Shown here: piece by piece, positions 1 through 8,856 of the stretch | Layout: each line of letters begins with the position of its first letter | Numbering within the stretch: position 1 is the first letter of the stretch | Assembly: GCA_964429385.1 (NCBI GenBank) | Contig: CAYSBR010000003.1 | Coordinates: forward strand, 62,001 to 126,000 | Direction: 5' to 3' | DNA: 64,000 nucleotides | Source of the DNA: UBA2377 sp964429385 | Lineage (GTDB): Bacteria > Verrucomicrobiota > Verrucomicrobiia > Opitutales > Opitutaceae | Notes under the pieces: generated by a model | What the model was told of the DNA's origin: nothing | The model's input: only the letters and a program-made list of their open reading frames with translations | Databases searched by the model: none | Made by a program: the position numbers and the translations under genes

Positions 1-75
1 GCCACCGGCTGGAAGCCTCAAGTCTCCCTGGCCGAGGGCATCCGGCGTGCCGCCGCGGGCTACGTCCACCACTGA
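1..75 (+). CDS. C-terminal tail of an NAD-dependent nucleotide-sugar epimerase/dehydratase (partial, 5' end outside window)
   Basis: Frame 1 is open from the window edge to a TGA at 73-75 and encodes 24 residues starting ATGWKPQVSLAEGIRR. A Trp-Lys-Pro followed by Leu-x-Glu-Gly-Ile-Arg is the usual last helix of extended short-chain dehydrogenases acting on nucleotide sugars. The next gene starts 5 bases after the stop, so the two are probably co-transcribed. Only the tail is visible, so the sugar specificity cannot be judged. Confidence 0.6.
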   Translation, partial: ATGWKPQVSLAEGIRRAAAGYVHH

Positions 76-80
76 CCGCC

Positions 81-2135
81 ATGCCCGCCACGCCCGACCG
101 CCCCGCTTCGGACCGCCCCCTTCTCTGGATATTCGGGGCAATGCTGCTCATTACCCTCTGGTGCGCCACCCGCGGCTGGCACGACGGCCTGCTCGACCGC
201 CATGAGTTTCGTCAGTTGCAGACCGCTCTCACCACCCACTGGATGCAGACGACGGGCTGGCAGCTGGACTACGCCACGCCACTGTTCGGTCCGCCCTGGT
301 CCGTGCCGATGGAGTTCCCCGTTTACCAGCTTATCGTCGCCCAAGTCAGCACGCTGCTCGGCACCGGGATCGAACCCACCGCCCGCGGCGTCAGTCTTTT
401 TTTCTTTCTCGCTCTGCTGCCTGCGCTCCACGCCCTGACCCGACTGGTGACCTCCACCCGCGCCCACCGCCTGCTGATCGTGGCCGCCGTGCTGGCCTCC
501 CCCACCTACCTCTTCTACGCCCGCGCATTCATGATCGAGACGACCGCCCTGTGTTTCTCGGTCTGGTTTTTGTTGGGCAGCGCACGCACCGCGCAACAGG
601 CCGACTGGCGCTGGGCCGCGCTCAGCACCCTGGCCGGCGGCCTCGCCGCGCTCGCCAAAACCACGACATTCCTGATCTTCTGCCCACCCGCCGCAACGCT
701 GGTCTTTTGGATCTGGCGCCAACAGGGCCGGCCCTTTCAAGAGCGGCTCCGTCCGGCATTGCTGACGGCGATCCCTGTCGTCCTCTCCCTCGCCCTCGGC
801 CTCCTCTGGGTGAGACACGCGGATGCGGTCAAGCACTCCAACCCCTTCACAGGCTTTCTCTCTTCCGCCGAACTCGCCAAATGGAACTGGGGCACCTTCG
901 GCCAGCGGATATCCCCGGAGTTCTGGCGGGAATTCTGGCACAATTTTTCCGGCTTTGTCCTCGGCGAAATCCCGCTCGCCGCGGGTCTCGTCGCCTTCAC
1001 CCTGGCCGGCCCAAGCCATCGCCGGGCCGCCCTGTGGTGCATCGGCAGCTTTCTCGCCGGTCTGCTCCTGTTCTCCAACCTGTTCTACCACCACGACTAT
1101 TACTACTGCGCCAACGCGGTGTTCCTGCTTGCGGGCGCAGGCATCCTCCTCGCCGGGGCTTGGGTCAACGAACGCATCCCACGGGTCACCCGCGGTCTCC
1201 TGCTCGTCCTGTTTTTCGTCGGCCAGCTGTTCGTTTATGAACGCGGTTACGCCAGTTACCATCGTCGCGAACTGCCCTCGCCCCCCGTCATCGCCACGGC
1301 GATCCGGCACACGCTCCCTGCGGACGACGTGATCCTGATCTATGGCTGGGACTGGAATGCCACCCTCCCTTATTATGCCGGCCGGAGGGCCGTGATGGTG
1401 CCGCAAGGCCGTGAACACGAAATCACCGTGCTGGAGACCATCCTTGAGCGACTCCCCCCTCACCGCATCAGCGCCATGGTGGTGCGTTCGGATACCCTGA
1501 ACCGTGACCCGGCCTTTATCCGCTGGCGCACCGACCGCTTCCACCTCACTCCGGCCCCCGTGGCCACCAGCGAAGGGGGCGATCTCTACCTGAGGGAAGA
1601 CCTTCTATCTTCCGCGGCCGCACTCCCGCCCGACCTTCCCGGCCTCACCCTGCAATGGAACCCACCCGCCGCCTTTCCCGCCACCACCCCCGTGGCGACC
1701 GAAACCCTGCAACTGGCGATCTTCTCTCCCGCCCCCCTCATCGGTCACACCCAATATGGCATGATGGCCGGAGAACTGGGCGGGCACCCCATCCTGCAGG
1801 CCCATGCGCCCTCCGAGCTCATTTTCACCCCGCCCGCCGGAGCCCGCACCCTTGTCGCGGAGTATGGCCTGCCCGACGCAGCCCATACCGGCGGCCCCGC
1901 CGTCACCGACGGCATCGGGGTGGAAATTATTGAACTCATGGCCGACGGACGGCGTCGCACCCTTTACCGCCGCACCCTTGATCCGGCCAACCAGCCCGCC
2001 GACCGCGGGCCACAGCACGTCACGCTTGAAGAAGCCCGACCTTTCACCGGCGAGCTCCTCTTCCGTTTTACCACCGGCCCCGCCGGCAACGCCGTCAACG
2101 ACTGGGCCTACTGGGGCGGAATCACGATCCGGTGA
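81..2135 (+). CDS. Polytopic GT-C type membrane glycosyltransferase with C-terminal HAPS/DRG/DWxYW domain
   Basis: 684 residues. About ten hydrophobic segments fill residues 13-383, followed by a soluble part. The first extracytoplasmic loop carries HEFRQLQTA (Glu42) and PWSVPMEFPVYQ; an acidic residue in this loop is the usual catalytic position of GT-C enzymes that take sugars from polyprenyl phosphate. A mid-protein HxYYYxxAN segment and a post-membrane GWDWNATLPYY motif (about 422-432) recur in the proteins at 2146 and 11077, so these three form one subfamily. Residues about 574-684 are the shared terminal domain, with HAPSELIF, TDGIGVEI, LYRRTLDP, DRGPQ and DWAYW. It is probably a periplasmic sugar transferase of the PMT/ArnT superfamily. 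The start is 5 bases after the upstream stop. Donor and acceptor are unknown. Confidence 0.75.
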   Translation: MPATPDRPASDRPLLWIFGAMLLITLWCATRGWHDGLLDRHEFRQLQTALTTHWMQTTGWQLDYATPLFGPPWSVPMEFPVYQLIVAQVSTLLGTGIEPTARGVSLFFFLALLPALHALTRLVTSTRAHRLLIVAAVLASPTYLFYARAFMIETTALCFSVWFLLGSARTAQQADWRWAALSTLAGGLAALAKTTTFLIFCPPAATLVFWIWRQQGRPFQERLRPALLTAIPVVLSLALGLLWVRHADAVKHSNPFTGFLSSAELAKWNWGTFGQRISPEFWREFWHNFSGFVLGEIPLAAGLVAFTLAGPSHRRAALWCIGSFLAGLLLFSNLFYHHDYYYCANAVFLLAGAGILLAGAWVNERIPRVTRGLLLVLFFVGQLFVYERGYASYHRRELPSPPVIATAIRHTLPADDVILIYGWDWNATLPYYAGRRAVMVPQGREHEITVLETILERLPPHRISAMVVRSDTLNRDPAFIRWRTDRFHLTPAPVATSEGGDLYLREDLLSSAAALPPDLPGLTLQWNPPAAFPATTPVATETLQLAIFSPAPLIGHTQYGMMAGELGGHPILQAHAPSELIFTPPAGARTLVAEYGLPDAAHTGGPAVTDGIGVEIIELMADGRRRTLYRRTLDPANQPADRGPQHVTLEEARPFTGELLFRFTTGPAGNAVNDWAYWGGITIR

Positions 2136-2145
2136 AACCCGCGCT

Positions 2146-4293
2146 TCAACGCGGTGTAATGGTCAGCGGCCCCAATCGCACCCAGTCCCGGGTGTAGAGC
2201 CCCGCCGGGCCCGGGCCGATAAACAGCTCCACTTCCCCGGCTTCCTCCAGCTCAAACTCCACCCGCATGGGCCATGCGCCACGCTGGGCCGCATTGATTC
2301 GGGGATCGACCTGCTGTGTGGCCAGCACATGCCCTTCGCCATCCGCTGTCAGCTTGACCAACGTGATCTCCACCCCGTCGGTCGCCTCTTCATCCGGCAG
2401 ATCAGCGCGGTAGGCATCCAGTGGAAATAGCACCGTGGTCGCCAGCTCCTGCCTGCCCGCCGGCAACACAAAGATCAGCCGCATATCCGGGTGAGCCCCG
2501 AAGGCAGGCCGGCCATCGGCATCGTCAAGCGCGAGGCCAAATGCACTGTAAAAGCGCACCGGCTCCGGTTGCATCCCTCGAAAGTAGGTGCGATGCCGCG
2601 GCCTCAACTCCGACAGTTCAACCCATCGACGCTCCGTCGGACCGTAAGGCGCATGTACCCCGGGTGCGAAATCCGTTTCGTGAAAGCTATACCGGTCACA
2701 AATATCAAAGCTCTCCCGCCAGCGTGCCTCTGGCACATACACCATGAAATCACGCCATACATACAACGGATTGGCGGTCAACCCATGGGCTCCAGCCCGG
2801 CGCACCAGATCGGCCCGCACTTCATGCCCGAGCGAACGTTCCAATACCAGTGCCCCCACCTTCGCTCCTTTCAATGCCGAGAAAGCCGCATCCAATCGCG
2901 CAACATCCCCCACCGTATCAGCCCGCAACATCATGGCCCGTCGCCGGGCATAAAAGGGCGTCATCGAATTCCAATCCTGCCCGGTGATGATGATCACCTC
3001 GTCAGGCCGGGTCAGCGCACGCAACGATTCCGACAATCCGTCACCGCCGGCACTCAACCCGCGCTGCATCGGCCAGTGATAGGCGACGTAGTAACCGGCC
3101 TGGCCCGTCGCCACCACGATCGCCAACCCCGCCGCCAGCCAGCGCCAGCGCACCGTCTCCGCCAGCCCGACCAGGATCAGCCCCATGGCCAGCAAAAGAA
3201 ACATGGTATTCGCCATGAAATAATAGGCATGGAGCGCATACAAGAGGGGAAAAATCATCAGCGCCGCCACAAAGCTCCCAACGCATAGAAGGACTTCCCG
3301 GCGGCGTCTTTTTACCAGCACGATCAACCCCGCCAGGATGCCAAGCACCGGCAGCCACGTGAGCTCATCGCGCACCACCCGCCATTGCATCCCCCACACT
3401 TGCGGATCCAGCCGCATCGCCCATGTGCCCAGATTAAATTCCCGCAGATTGCCCGAAAGCAAAAAGTCCGCCAGCGGGTTCCGGGCTTTGATTGCATCCG
3501 AATACCAGACCCACCCGATCGCCGCCGCAAATGGCAACGCCACCGCGCCCGCCATCCACCCGCACTCGCTCCGCCAGCGTGCCCCTTCCCGCCATAGTCT
3601 GGCGACCGCCCACGCCGCCGGAGGAATCAGGTAAAGAAGAAACGTCGTCACCTTCGTCAAACCCGCCCCCATCCCCGCCATCACGGCGAGGATCAGCCAC
3701 CCCGTATTCCGCCCGGCCACCGCCCGTTCAAACGCCACCCAAAACCACAGCGCAAACATCAACGCCATCGTCTCGATCAAGACCGCCCGCGCATAGAATA
3801 TATAAAACGGACACGTCAGCACCATCGCCAGCACCAGCCACCGCCACCCCACCGGCACTCGCCAACCGGCCAGCAAAAGCCAGAGCGCCGGCAGGCAAAG
3901 GTAAAAGCAGATAATACTCACCAACCGACCCGACTTGATGATACTCAGATCTGTCGTGCGACTGACCATCGCCACCGTCCACTGGTAAAGGGGAAACTCC
4001 ATCGGGATGGACCACGGCTTACCCAACACCGGGGTTGGATACGCCGGGGAGAAATTCCCCTCCTCCTTGATAAAATGCGCCGAAAGTGCCGTCTGCGCCT
4101 GACGATACTCCACCCCCGGCAGATTGCGGCTCGCCCAGCCCACCTGCACCCCCCACAGATGAAACCCCAGCGCAAACAGGCATAAAACCAGCGCCAGTCT
4201 CGCCTCCCCGACCCCGGGCTCCTTCAACAGCGGCATCTTCTCCATCCCGCGAGGCAAACCCCTCCTTCCCCCATCTGGCAACCTGTTATCCAT
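2146..4293 (-). CDS. Polytopic GT-C type membrane glycosyltransferase, same subfamily as the protein at 81
   Basis: About 715 residues from the ATG at 4291-4293 (a GTG lies one codon upstream). Multiple membrane segments fill roughly residues 33-410. The first loop has VEYRQAQTALSAH (Glu62) and PWSIPMEFPLYQ, and a GQDWNSMTPFYARRR motif follows the membrane part, as in the neighbours at 81 and 11077. The C-terminal domain (about 590-715) keeps the TDG and GPGP..RDW landmarks but has QRG where most copies have DRG, and lacks the final YW. It is convergent with the gene at 81 (10 bases between stops) and divergent from the small HTH gene at 4415. Its start lies 8 bases from the 4301-4340 palindrome, so that palindrome falls in its leader or promoter. 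The exact start is uncertain. Confidence 0.75.
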   Translation of the reverse strand: MDNRLPDGGRRGLPRGMEKMPLLKEPGVGEARLALVLCLFALGFHLWGVQVGWASRNLPGVEYRQAQTALSAHFIKEEGNFSPAYPTPVLGKPWSIPMEFPLYQWTVAMVSRTTDLSIIKSGRLVSIICFYLCLPALWLLLAGWRVPVGWRWLVLAMVLTCPFYIFYARAVLIETMALMFALWFWVAFERAVAGRNTGWLILAVMAGMGAGLTKVTTFLLYLIPPAAWAVARLWREGARWRSECGWMAGAVALPFAAAIGWVWYSDAIKARNPLADFLLSGNLREFNLGTWAMRLDPQVWGMQWRVVRDELTWLPVLGILAGLIVLVKRRRREVLLCVGSFVAALMIFPLLYALHAYYFMANTMFLLLAMGLILVGLAETVRWRWLAAGLAIVVATGQAGYYVAYHWPMQRGLSAGGDGLSESLRALTRPDEVIIITGQDWNSMTPFYARRRAMMLRADTVGDVARLDAAFSALKGAKVGALVLERSLGHEVRADLVRRAGAHGLTANPLYVWRDFMVYVPEARWRESFDICDRYSFHETDFAPGVHAPYGPTERRWVELSELRPRHRTYFRGMQPEPVRFYSAFGLALDDADGRPAFGAHPDMRLIFVLPAGRQELATTVLFPLDAYRADLPDEEATDGVEITLVKLTADGEGHVLATQQVDPRINAAQRGAWPMRVEFELEEAGEVELFIGPGPAGLYTRDWVRLGPLTITPR

Positions 4294-4300
4294 CACCCTC

Positions 4301-4340
4301 GCCGCCGGTTTGTAACGTAATACGTTACAAACCGGGCGGC
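4301..4340. repeat. Palindrome 1 of a pair flanking the HTH gene; candidate operator
   Basis: Bases 4307-4333 form a perfect inverted repeat: 13-base arms GGTTTGTAACGTA / TACGTTACAAACC around a single central A. The outer GCCGCC / GGCGGC arms extend it to 4301-4340 with one bulged G at 4334. The 21-base core TTGTAACGTAATACGTTACAA is identical to that of the palindrome at 4783-4819. It lies between the start of the membrane protein gene on the minus strand (4293) and the promoter of the HTH gene. No T-run follows, so an operator or cruciform is more likely than a terminator. Confidence 0.85.
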
Positions 4341-4362
4341 AGTTTCCGGATGATTTCAGGAC

Positions 4363-4392
4363 GTGAAACGTGTGATTTTTTTGTGCTATAAT
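4363..4392 (+). promoter_or_regulatory. Sigma-70-like promoter with extended -10 for the HTH gene
   Basis: A perfect TATAAT at 4387-4392 is preceded by TGC (4384-4386), giving an extended -10 element. GTGAAA at 4363-4368 matches the -35 consensus at four of six positions with an 18-base spacer. Transcription would start near 4399, leaving a leader of about 15 bases before the ATG at 4415. No Shine-Dalgarno is seen in that leader. Confidence 0.6.
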
Positions 4393-4414
4393 TTATCCAC
4401 ACCCCAATCACCCC

Positions 4415-4783
4415 ATGAGCGAAAAACTACTGCCCCCGTCCCTGCGTCAGGCGTCCGAACTTATCCTGATTCTTTATGCCGCCGCTGCCGAGGCGGCCCG
4501 GGCAGCCGCCCGACAGGGGGCGAAATCACGGACAAAATCCCGGCGCAATTGCGCACGCAGACCCGGGTCCGACACTCCCTTGTGGAATACCTTGGTCAAA
4601 CAAGCCCAACCATTCCTCAGCCAACGAGGAAGCAAAGCCCATTTGGCGCGGCTGCTGGAAGTCCCCCGCCAACGGATCCAAGACTGCCTGAAAGCCCGCC
4701 ACAGCTGCCTCGACGCCGAACGCACCCTGACACTGCTTTGCTGGGTCTCCGCCAAACAACAAGGCCGGGAGTTCGCAGTCTGA
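4415..4783 (+). CDS. Small helix-turn-helix protein, candidate local regulator
   Basis: 122 residues, basic. The C-terminal half (about 72-112) reads GSKAHLARLLEVPRQRIQDC and continues with Leu-Lys-Ala-Arg; the A-x-L-A-x-x-L-x-V-P-x-x-x-I-x-x-x-L spacing is that of a Cro/CI-like helix-turn-helix. The N-terminal half is Ala/Arg-rich and of no recognised family. A well-formed promoter lies directly upstream, and the TGA stop (4781-4783) overlaps the first base of the second palindrome. The gene sits in the 569-base space between divergent glycosyltransferase genes, with one palindrome on the upstream side of each. Autoregulation and control of both flanking genes is a reasonable inference. A dispersed repeat-associated gene is the main alternative. 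I cannot name a family. Confidence 0.6.
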   Translation: MSEKLLPPSLRQASELILILYAAAAEAARAAARQGAKSRTKSRRNCARRPGSDTPLWNTLVKQAQPFLSQRGSKAHLARLLEVPRQRIQDCLKARHSCLDAERTLTLLCWVSAKQQGREFAV

Positions 4784-4819
4784 GCCCGGCTTGTAACGTA
4801 ATACGTTACAAGCCGGGCT
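4783..4819. repeat. Palindrome 2 of the pair flanking the HTH gene; candidate operator or terminator
   Basis: A perfect 37-base inverted repeat: 18-base arms (4783-4800 and 4802-4819) around a single A at 4801. The core TTGTAACGTAATACGTTACAA matches palindrome 1; the outer arms are AGCCCGGC / GCCGGGCT. It begins on the last base of the HTH stop codon and ends 43 bases before the next glycosyltransferase start. There is no downstream T-run, so intrinsic termination would be weak. Confidence 0.85.
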
Positions 4820-4862
4820 GGATTGCGCGGGGTGTTTAACAGGCTTTACTCCCCGGGAGGGG

Positions 4863-7800
4863 ATGCCGCTAATCTGCGTCTTTTGCATGTCCGCACCCGC
4901 CGCACCGCATTACCATATTGACCAGCCCGTTTCCTGGCGGCCTGAAGTGGTTGGACTGGAGATCGCCGGCTGGCTCTATGCCGGGCCCACGCGCACCTGT
5001 CTCGACATCCGGGCACGGGTGGACCGGCGTGTATTCCTCGGGCTCTACGGACTGGACCGGCAGGACACTCAACACACCTTCGGCCCGGAGCCGGGCGCGC
5101 TGCGCACCGGTTTCCTCCAACGGGTGCATCTCTGGCGCGGAGCCCGGGAGCTTGCACTCGACTGGCACGATGGAACGCAATGGCATGAGTTTTTCCGCAC
5201 CCCGCTCGACACGACGGCACTCCCGGGCACCGCGAGGAAGCCTCCGCGCATTCTGCGGGCGGGAGTAATCCATCAAACCCTCCATTATCTCTACCGGCAT
5301 TTTCACCGGGCTCCCTGGTCAGAGCTGCGTCGTGAAGCGGATCGTGTATTACGCGACGTACTGACCCCGACCAGTGACGTCACCGCCAGCGCCTGCTTCC
5401 AAGGGTTCATCGAGAATCCGGGGCACTGGATCAACGCGGGCTACGGTAAATTCCGCATCACCGGCTGGACCTTCGGGGTTGGCGCCGAGATCCGCCAGTT
5501 GAGCGCCACCACCGGCGTGCTCACGGAAAACCGCCTCGTCTATCCCAAGGACCGCCCCGATGTCGCCGCCCACCGACAAGACCATCCTCAAGCCGCGCTC
5601 AAATCGGGTTACTACGGCTTGGTGGACATCCATCCCGAGACACCGCATCCCGCCAATCTGAAGATTTTCGCGGACCTTGGCGACGGGACGCGGCAGATCG
5701 CGTTCTCACGGCGCATGTATCTGGACCGGCGCGATGAACACAGCGGCCCGATCCCCATCTACCGCCCGTGGCTCTTCTGGCGCGTGGTCGCGGTGACCCT
5801 GCGCAGCGCCTTATGGCGCGGTTTCATCTGCGACAGCTGGAAAGAAGCCCGGGCTGAAATCCAGCGTCTGAAGCAGCACCTCGCCGGAACTCTCGACCGG
5901 GGAGAGGCCGTCCGGACGCCACCGGCGACCGTACGCCGACGCGATCAGGATCCCTACAGCCGCTGGTGCTGGCATAATCGTCTCACGCCGCGCCTGCGCG
6001 CCGTGCTGCAAGCGGACGCCGAGGCGCTCATACGGGCGGGCGGACCGCTGATCAGCGTGGTCGTCCCCGCCTACAACACCCCGGAGAACTACCTCCAGGA
6101 GTTGCTTGAATCGCTACGGCAACAGCTTTACCCCCGCTGGGAGTTGTGCATCGCCGACGATGCCTCACCACAACCGCACGTGCGGCGCATCCTGGAGGAT
6201 GCCGCCAGGACGGAACCGCGTATCAAACCGGTTTTTTGCGCACAAAACGGGCATATCGCCCGGGCCACCAACGCCGCTCTGGAAGTCGCCACCGGCGAGT
6301 TTGTCGCCCTGCTCGATCATGACGATCTGTTACCGCATGATTCGCTCCTCCATATCGCGGAAGCAATTGTCCGGCGCCCGACCGCCGGGTATCTTTACAC
6401 CGACGAGGACAAGATCGACGACGCCGGCCGGCGGTTCGATCCGCAATTCAAGGGCGGGTGGAGTCCCACGATGGCGGTCACCCACAACTACACCCATCAC
6501 CTCACGGTCATACGCCGGAGCGTGGTCGAACAGGCGGGCCGGCTGCGGCCCGAGTTCAATGGCGCCCAGGATCTCGACCTTTTCCTGCGTTGCTGGGAGC
6601 GCATCGCCGAGGCCGATGTCATTCACGTGCCCTTCATCGGCTATCACTGGCGCGCCCATCCCGAGAGCACCGCCAGCCGAGGCGACCAGAAGAGCTATCT
6701 GTTCGACGCAGCCCGACGCGGTATCGCGGAAGCCGTGACCCGACGCGGGCTGCGGGCCGAACCGTTTCTGCCCCCGATCGCCCGCGAATACGCGCTGTGC
6801 CTGCATCAACTGAAATGGGACGCGATGATCCTGCGGGAGAACCCGGTCACCATCATCATTCCGACCAAAGACCAGCCCGACCTGCTGCGGGCATGCCTCG
6901 ATTCGCTGGCCCGCACCACCCCGATCGAATCGGTGCGGGTGATTGTCGTGGATGACCAGTCCACCGATCCCGAAGCCTGCGACTACCTGGCCTCCCTGCC
7001 TGCACGCACCGATCTGCGGGTGGAGGTTCTCCCCGCCCCGGCCACCGGAGGGGGCTTCAACTACTCGCGTCTCGTCAATCTGGGCACCTCGCGGGCCAAG
7101 ACACCATTGGTGTTGCATCTCAACAACGATGTCGAAGCGCTGGAGCCGGGCTGGCTGGAGGATATGGCGGGCTGGCTGAGCTTTCCCGGCACGGGAGTGG
7201 TCGGGGCCAAGTTGCTGTATCCCGACGGGACGATCAACCATGCCGGGATCAGCCTTGGACAGGAGGATGGCTTGGCGCATGTGCTCTTCGAGCGCCAGCC
7301 CCGCGAAGATCTCGGCACGCTCTTCCTTCCGCATGTCGCCCGCAATACGATTGCGGTGACCGGGGCCTGCCTGCTGACCCGCACCGAGCTTTACCGGCAG
7401 CTACAGGGGTTTGACGAAACCGGACTGGCCGTGGCCTACAATGATGTGGACTACTGTCTGCGGGCGGCCGCAGTAGGCCAGCGCACCGTTTACACCCCGC
7501 AGGCGGTGCTCCAGCATCGTGGCAGCGCCACGCGGGGAAACACTTACACGGAGCGCGAGCATGTGGCCTATCTTGCCCGGCATGGCGACACACGTGACCC
7601 CTATCACAGTGAAACGCTGGAATTCCCCCCCGCCTGTCTGGCGCTCAACCCCTACCATCAGCGCTACGCCCAAACCGCCCGGCCCTTCCATGCGCTGCTC
7701 CTCACCCACAACCTCAATTTCGAGGGCGCTCCCATTTTCATTTTCGAGCTGGCCCGTTACCTCGCAGAGCAGCCGGGGGTTCGTATCACGCTCGTCTCCC

Positions 7801-8852
7801 CCCAGGAGGGACCGTTGCGAAGCCGCTTTGAGGAGGCCGGGATAACCGTCGAGATCTGGGATGCCTCCCGTATTCTGGCGTCCAAGACCCCGGCCGACTT
7901 CTCCTCCGCACTCAAGGCCATGGCCAGGCAACACCCCTGCGAGGGGATCGATGTCATCGTCGGCAACACCATGCTGACATTCTGGGGGATTCATCTGGCC
8001 GACCTGCTCGGCAAGCCCTCGACGCTCTATATCCATGAGAGCAACACCGTGAAGCGTTTCTTCGCCCCACTGCTGCCGCCGCCGCTACACGGCACCGTCG
8101 AGGAGGCCTTTCGCCTGGCCGGCCGCGTGGTCTTCACCGCCCGGGCCACACGCGCTCTCTTCGAAGAGTTCAACGAGAACGACAATTTCCGCACACTGCA
8201 CAGCTGGGTGGACTTCGACCGCATCGAGCGTTTCAAGGCCGCGCAGGACCGGGCCGCCCTGCGACGCAAACACGGCCTTGATCCCAACGCCGTGGTGGTG
8301 GTCAACATCGGCTCGGTCTGCGAACGCAAGGGCCAGCATATCTACATCCGCGGCATTGATCTTCTGCGCAAGGAAGCGCCCGATCTTCTTGCCGGTCGCA
8401 ATCTCCAGTGGGTCATGGTCGGCGCCCGCGACGGCCTTTATATGGAGACTCTGCGGGAGGACATCGCCCTGATGGGGTTGCACGAGGTGAAGATATTCCC
8501 GGAAACCTCGGATATCTACGATTTCTATCACCTGGCCGACCTGCTCGTCTGCACGAGCTTCGAGGAATCCTTCCCGCGGGTGTTGCTCGAGGCCATGGTC
8601 TTCGGTCCCCGCATCGTGAGCACCGACGTAAATGGCATCACCGAGATGCTCACCAATACCGACGAAGCGCATCTTATCCCCGCCGGGGACCCCTTCAAGC
8701 TCGCCGCCGCCCTCAAGCTGGCCCTGGCCCAGCATTTCGCCGGAGACACGAAGATGATTTCCATGGCCCATGCCCGGGCCACACGCAGCTACCATCATGC
8801 CCGCGCCCTGCCGCTCCATCTGCGGATGATTCGCGAGGCCTGGCTGGGTTGA
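4863..8852 (+). CDS. Soluble multidomain glycosyltransferase: modules A+B, GT2, GT2, GT4
   Basis: 1329 residues from the ATG at 4863; an ATG at 4887 (MSAPAAPHYH) aligns better with paralogues and may be the true start. Residues about 15-115 (module A) and 180-300 (module B) form the N-terminal pair shared by six proteins here. GT2 domain 1 begins near 397 (VVVPAYNTP), with ADDASP and the metal-binding LLDHDD near 484-488. GT2 domain 2 begins near 662 (IIIPTKD), with VVDDQS and LNNDVE near 753-758. The GT4 domain begins near 944 (LLTHNLNFEGAP), with CERKGQH near 1150 and the E1235-x7-E1243 pair of GT4 enzymes (EESFPRVLLE). No membrane segment is seen. It can plausibly add three sugars in sequence to a lipid-linked glycan in the cytoplasm. 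It is followed after 4 bases by the next gene. Confidence 0.85.
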   Translation: MPLICVFCMSAPAAPHYHIDQPVSWRPEVVGLEIAGWLYAGPTRTCLDIRARVDRRVFLGLYGLDRQDTQHTFGPEPGALRTGFLQRVHLWRGARELALDWHDGTQWHEFFRTPLDTTALPGTARKPPRILRAGVIHQTLHYLYRHFHRAPWSELRREADRVLRDVLTPTSDVTASACFQGFIENPGHWINAGYGKFRITGWTFGVGAEIRQLSATTGVLTENRLVYPKDRPDVAAHRQDHPQAALKSGYYGLVDIHPETPHPANLKIFADLGDGTRQIAFSRRMYLDRRDEHSGPIPIYRPWLFWRVVAVTLRSALWRGFICDSWKEARAEIQRLKQHLAGTLDRGEAVRTPPATVRRRDQDPYSRWCWHNRLTPRLRAVLQADAEALIRAGGPLISVVVPAYNTPENYLQELLESLRQQLYPRWELCIADDASPQPHVRRILEDAARTEPRIKPVFCAQNGHIARATNAALEVATGEFVALLDHDDLLPHDSLLHIAEAIVRRPTAGYLYTDEDKIDDAGRRFDPQFKGGWSPTMAVTHNYTHHLTVIRRSVVEQAGRLRPEFNGAQDLDLFLRCWERIAEADVIHVPFIGYHWRAHPESTASRGDQKSYLFDAARRGIAEAVTRRGLRAEPFLPPIAREYALCLHQLKWDAMILRENPVTIIIPTKDQPDLLRACLDSLARTTPIESVRVIVVDDQSTDPEACDYLASLPARTDLRVEVLPAPATGGGFNYSRLVNLGTSRAKTPLVLHLNNDVEALEPGWLEDMAGWLSFPGTGVVGAKLLYPDGTINHAGISLGQEDGLAHVLFERQPREDLGTLFLPHVARNTIAVTGACLLTRTELYRQLQGFDETGLAVAYNDVDYCLRAAAVGQRTVYTPQAVLQHRGSATRGNTYTEREHVAYLARHGDTRDPYHSETLEFPPACLALNPYHQRYAQTARPFHALLLTHNLNFEGAPIFIFELARYLAEQPGVRITLVSPQEGPLRSRFEEAGITVEIWDASRILASKTPADFSSALKAMARQHPCEGIDVIVGNTMLTFWGIHLADLLGKPSTLYIHESNTVKRFFAPLLPPPLHGTVEEAFRLAGRVVFTARATRALFEEFNENDNFRTLHSWVDFDRIERFKAAQDRAALRRKHGLDPNAVVVVNIGSVCERKGQHIYIRGIDLLRKEAPDLLAGRNLQWVMVGARDGLYMETLREDIALMGLHEVKIFPETSDIYDFYHLADLLVCTSFEESFPRVLLEAMVFGPRIVSTDVNGITEMLTNTDEAHLIPAGDPFKLAAALKLALAQHFAGDTKMISMAHARATRSYHHARALPLHLRMIREAWLG

Positions 8853-8856
8853 TTCC

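Noticed and set aside
60..1544. Long open frame on the minus strand opposite the first membrane gene (also similar ones such as 23952-25847 and 13059-13982)
   Set aside because: The translations are low-complexity Gly/Ala/Glu/His-rich and match no family; they mirror the real genes on the other strand, as expected in GC-rich DNA.
2139..2154. CCGCG/CGCGG hairpin between convergent genes as a terminator
   Set aside because: The 5-base stem overlaps a stop codon and has no T-run on either side.
4301..4819. Insertion sequence with terminal inverted repeats
   Set aside because: The flanking repeats are each internally palindromic, no target-site duplication is seen, and the 122-residue product has no transposase motif.
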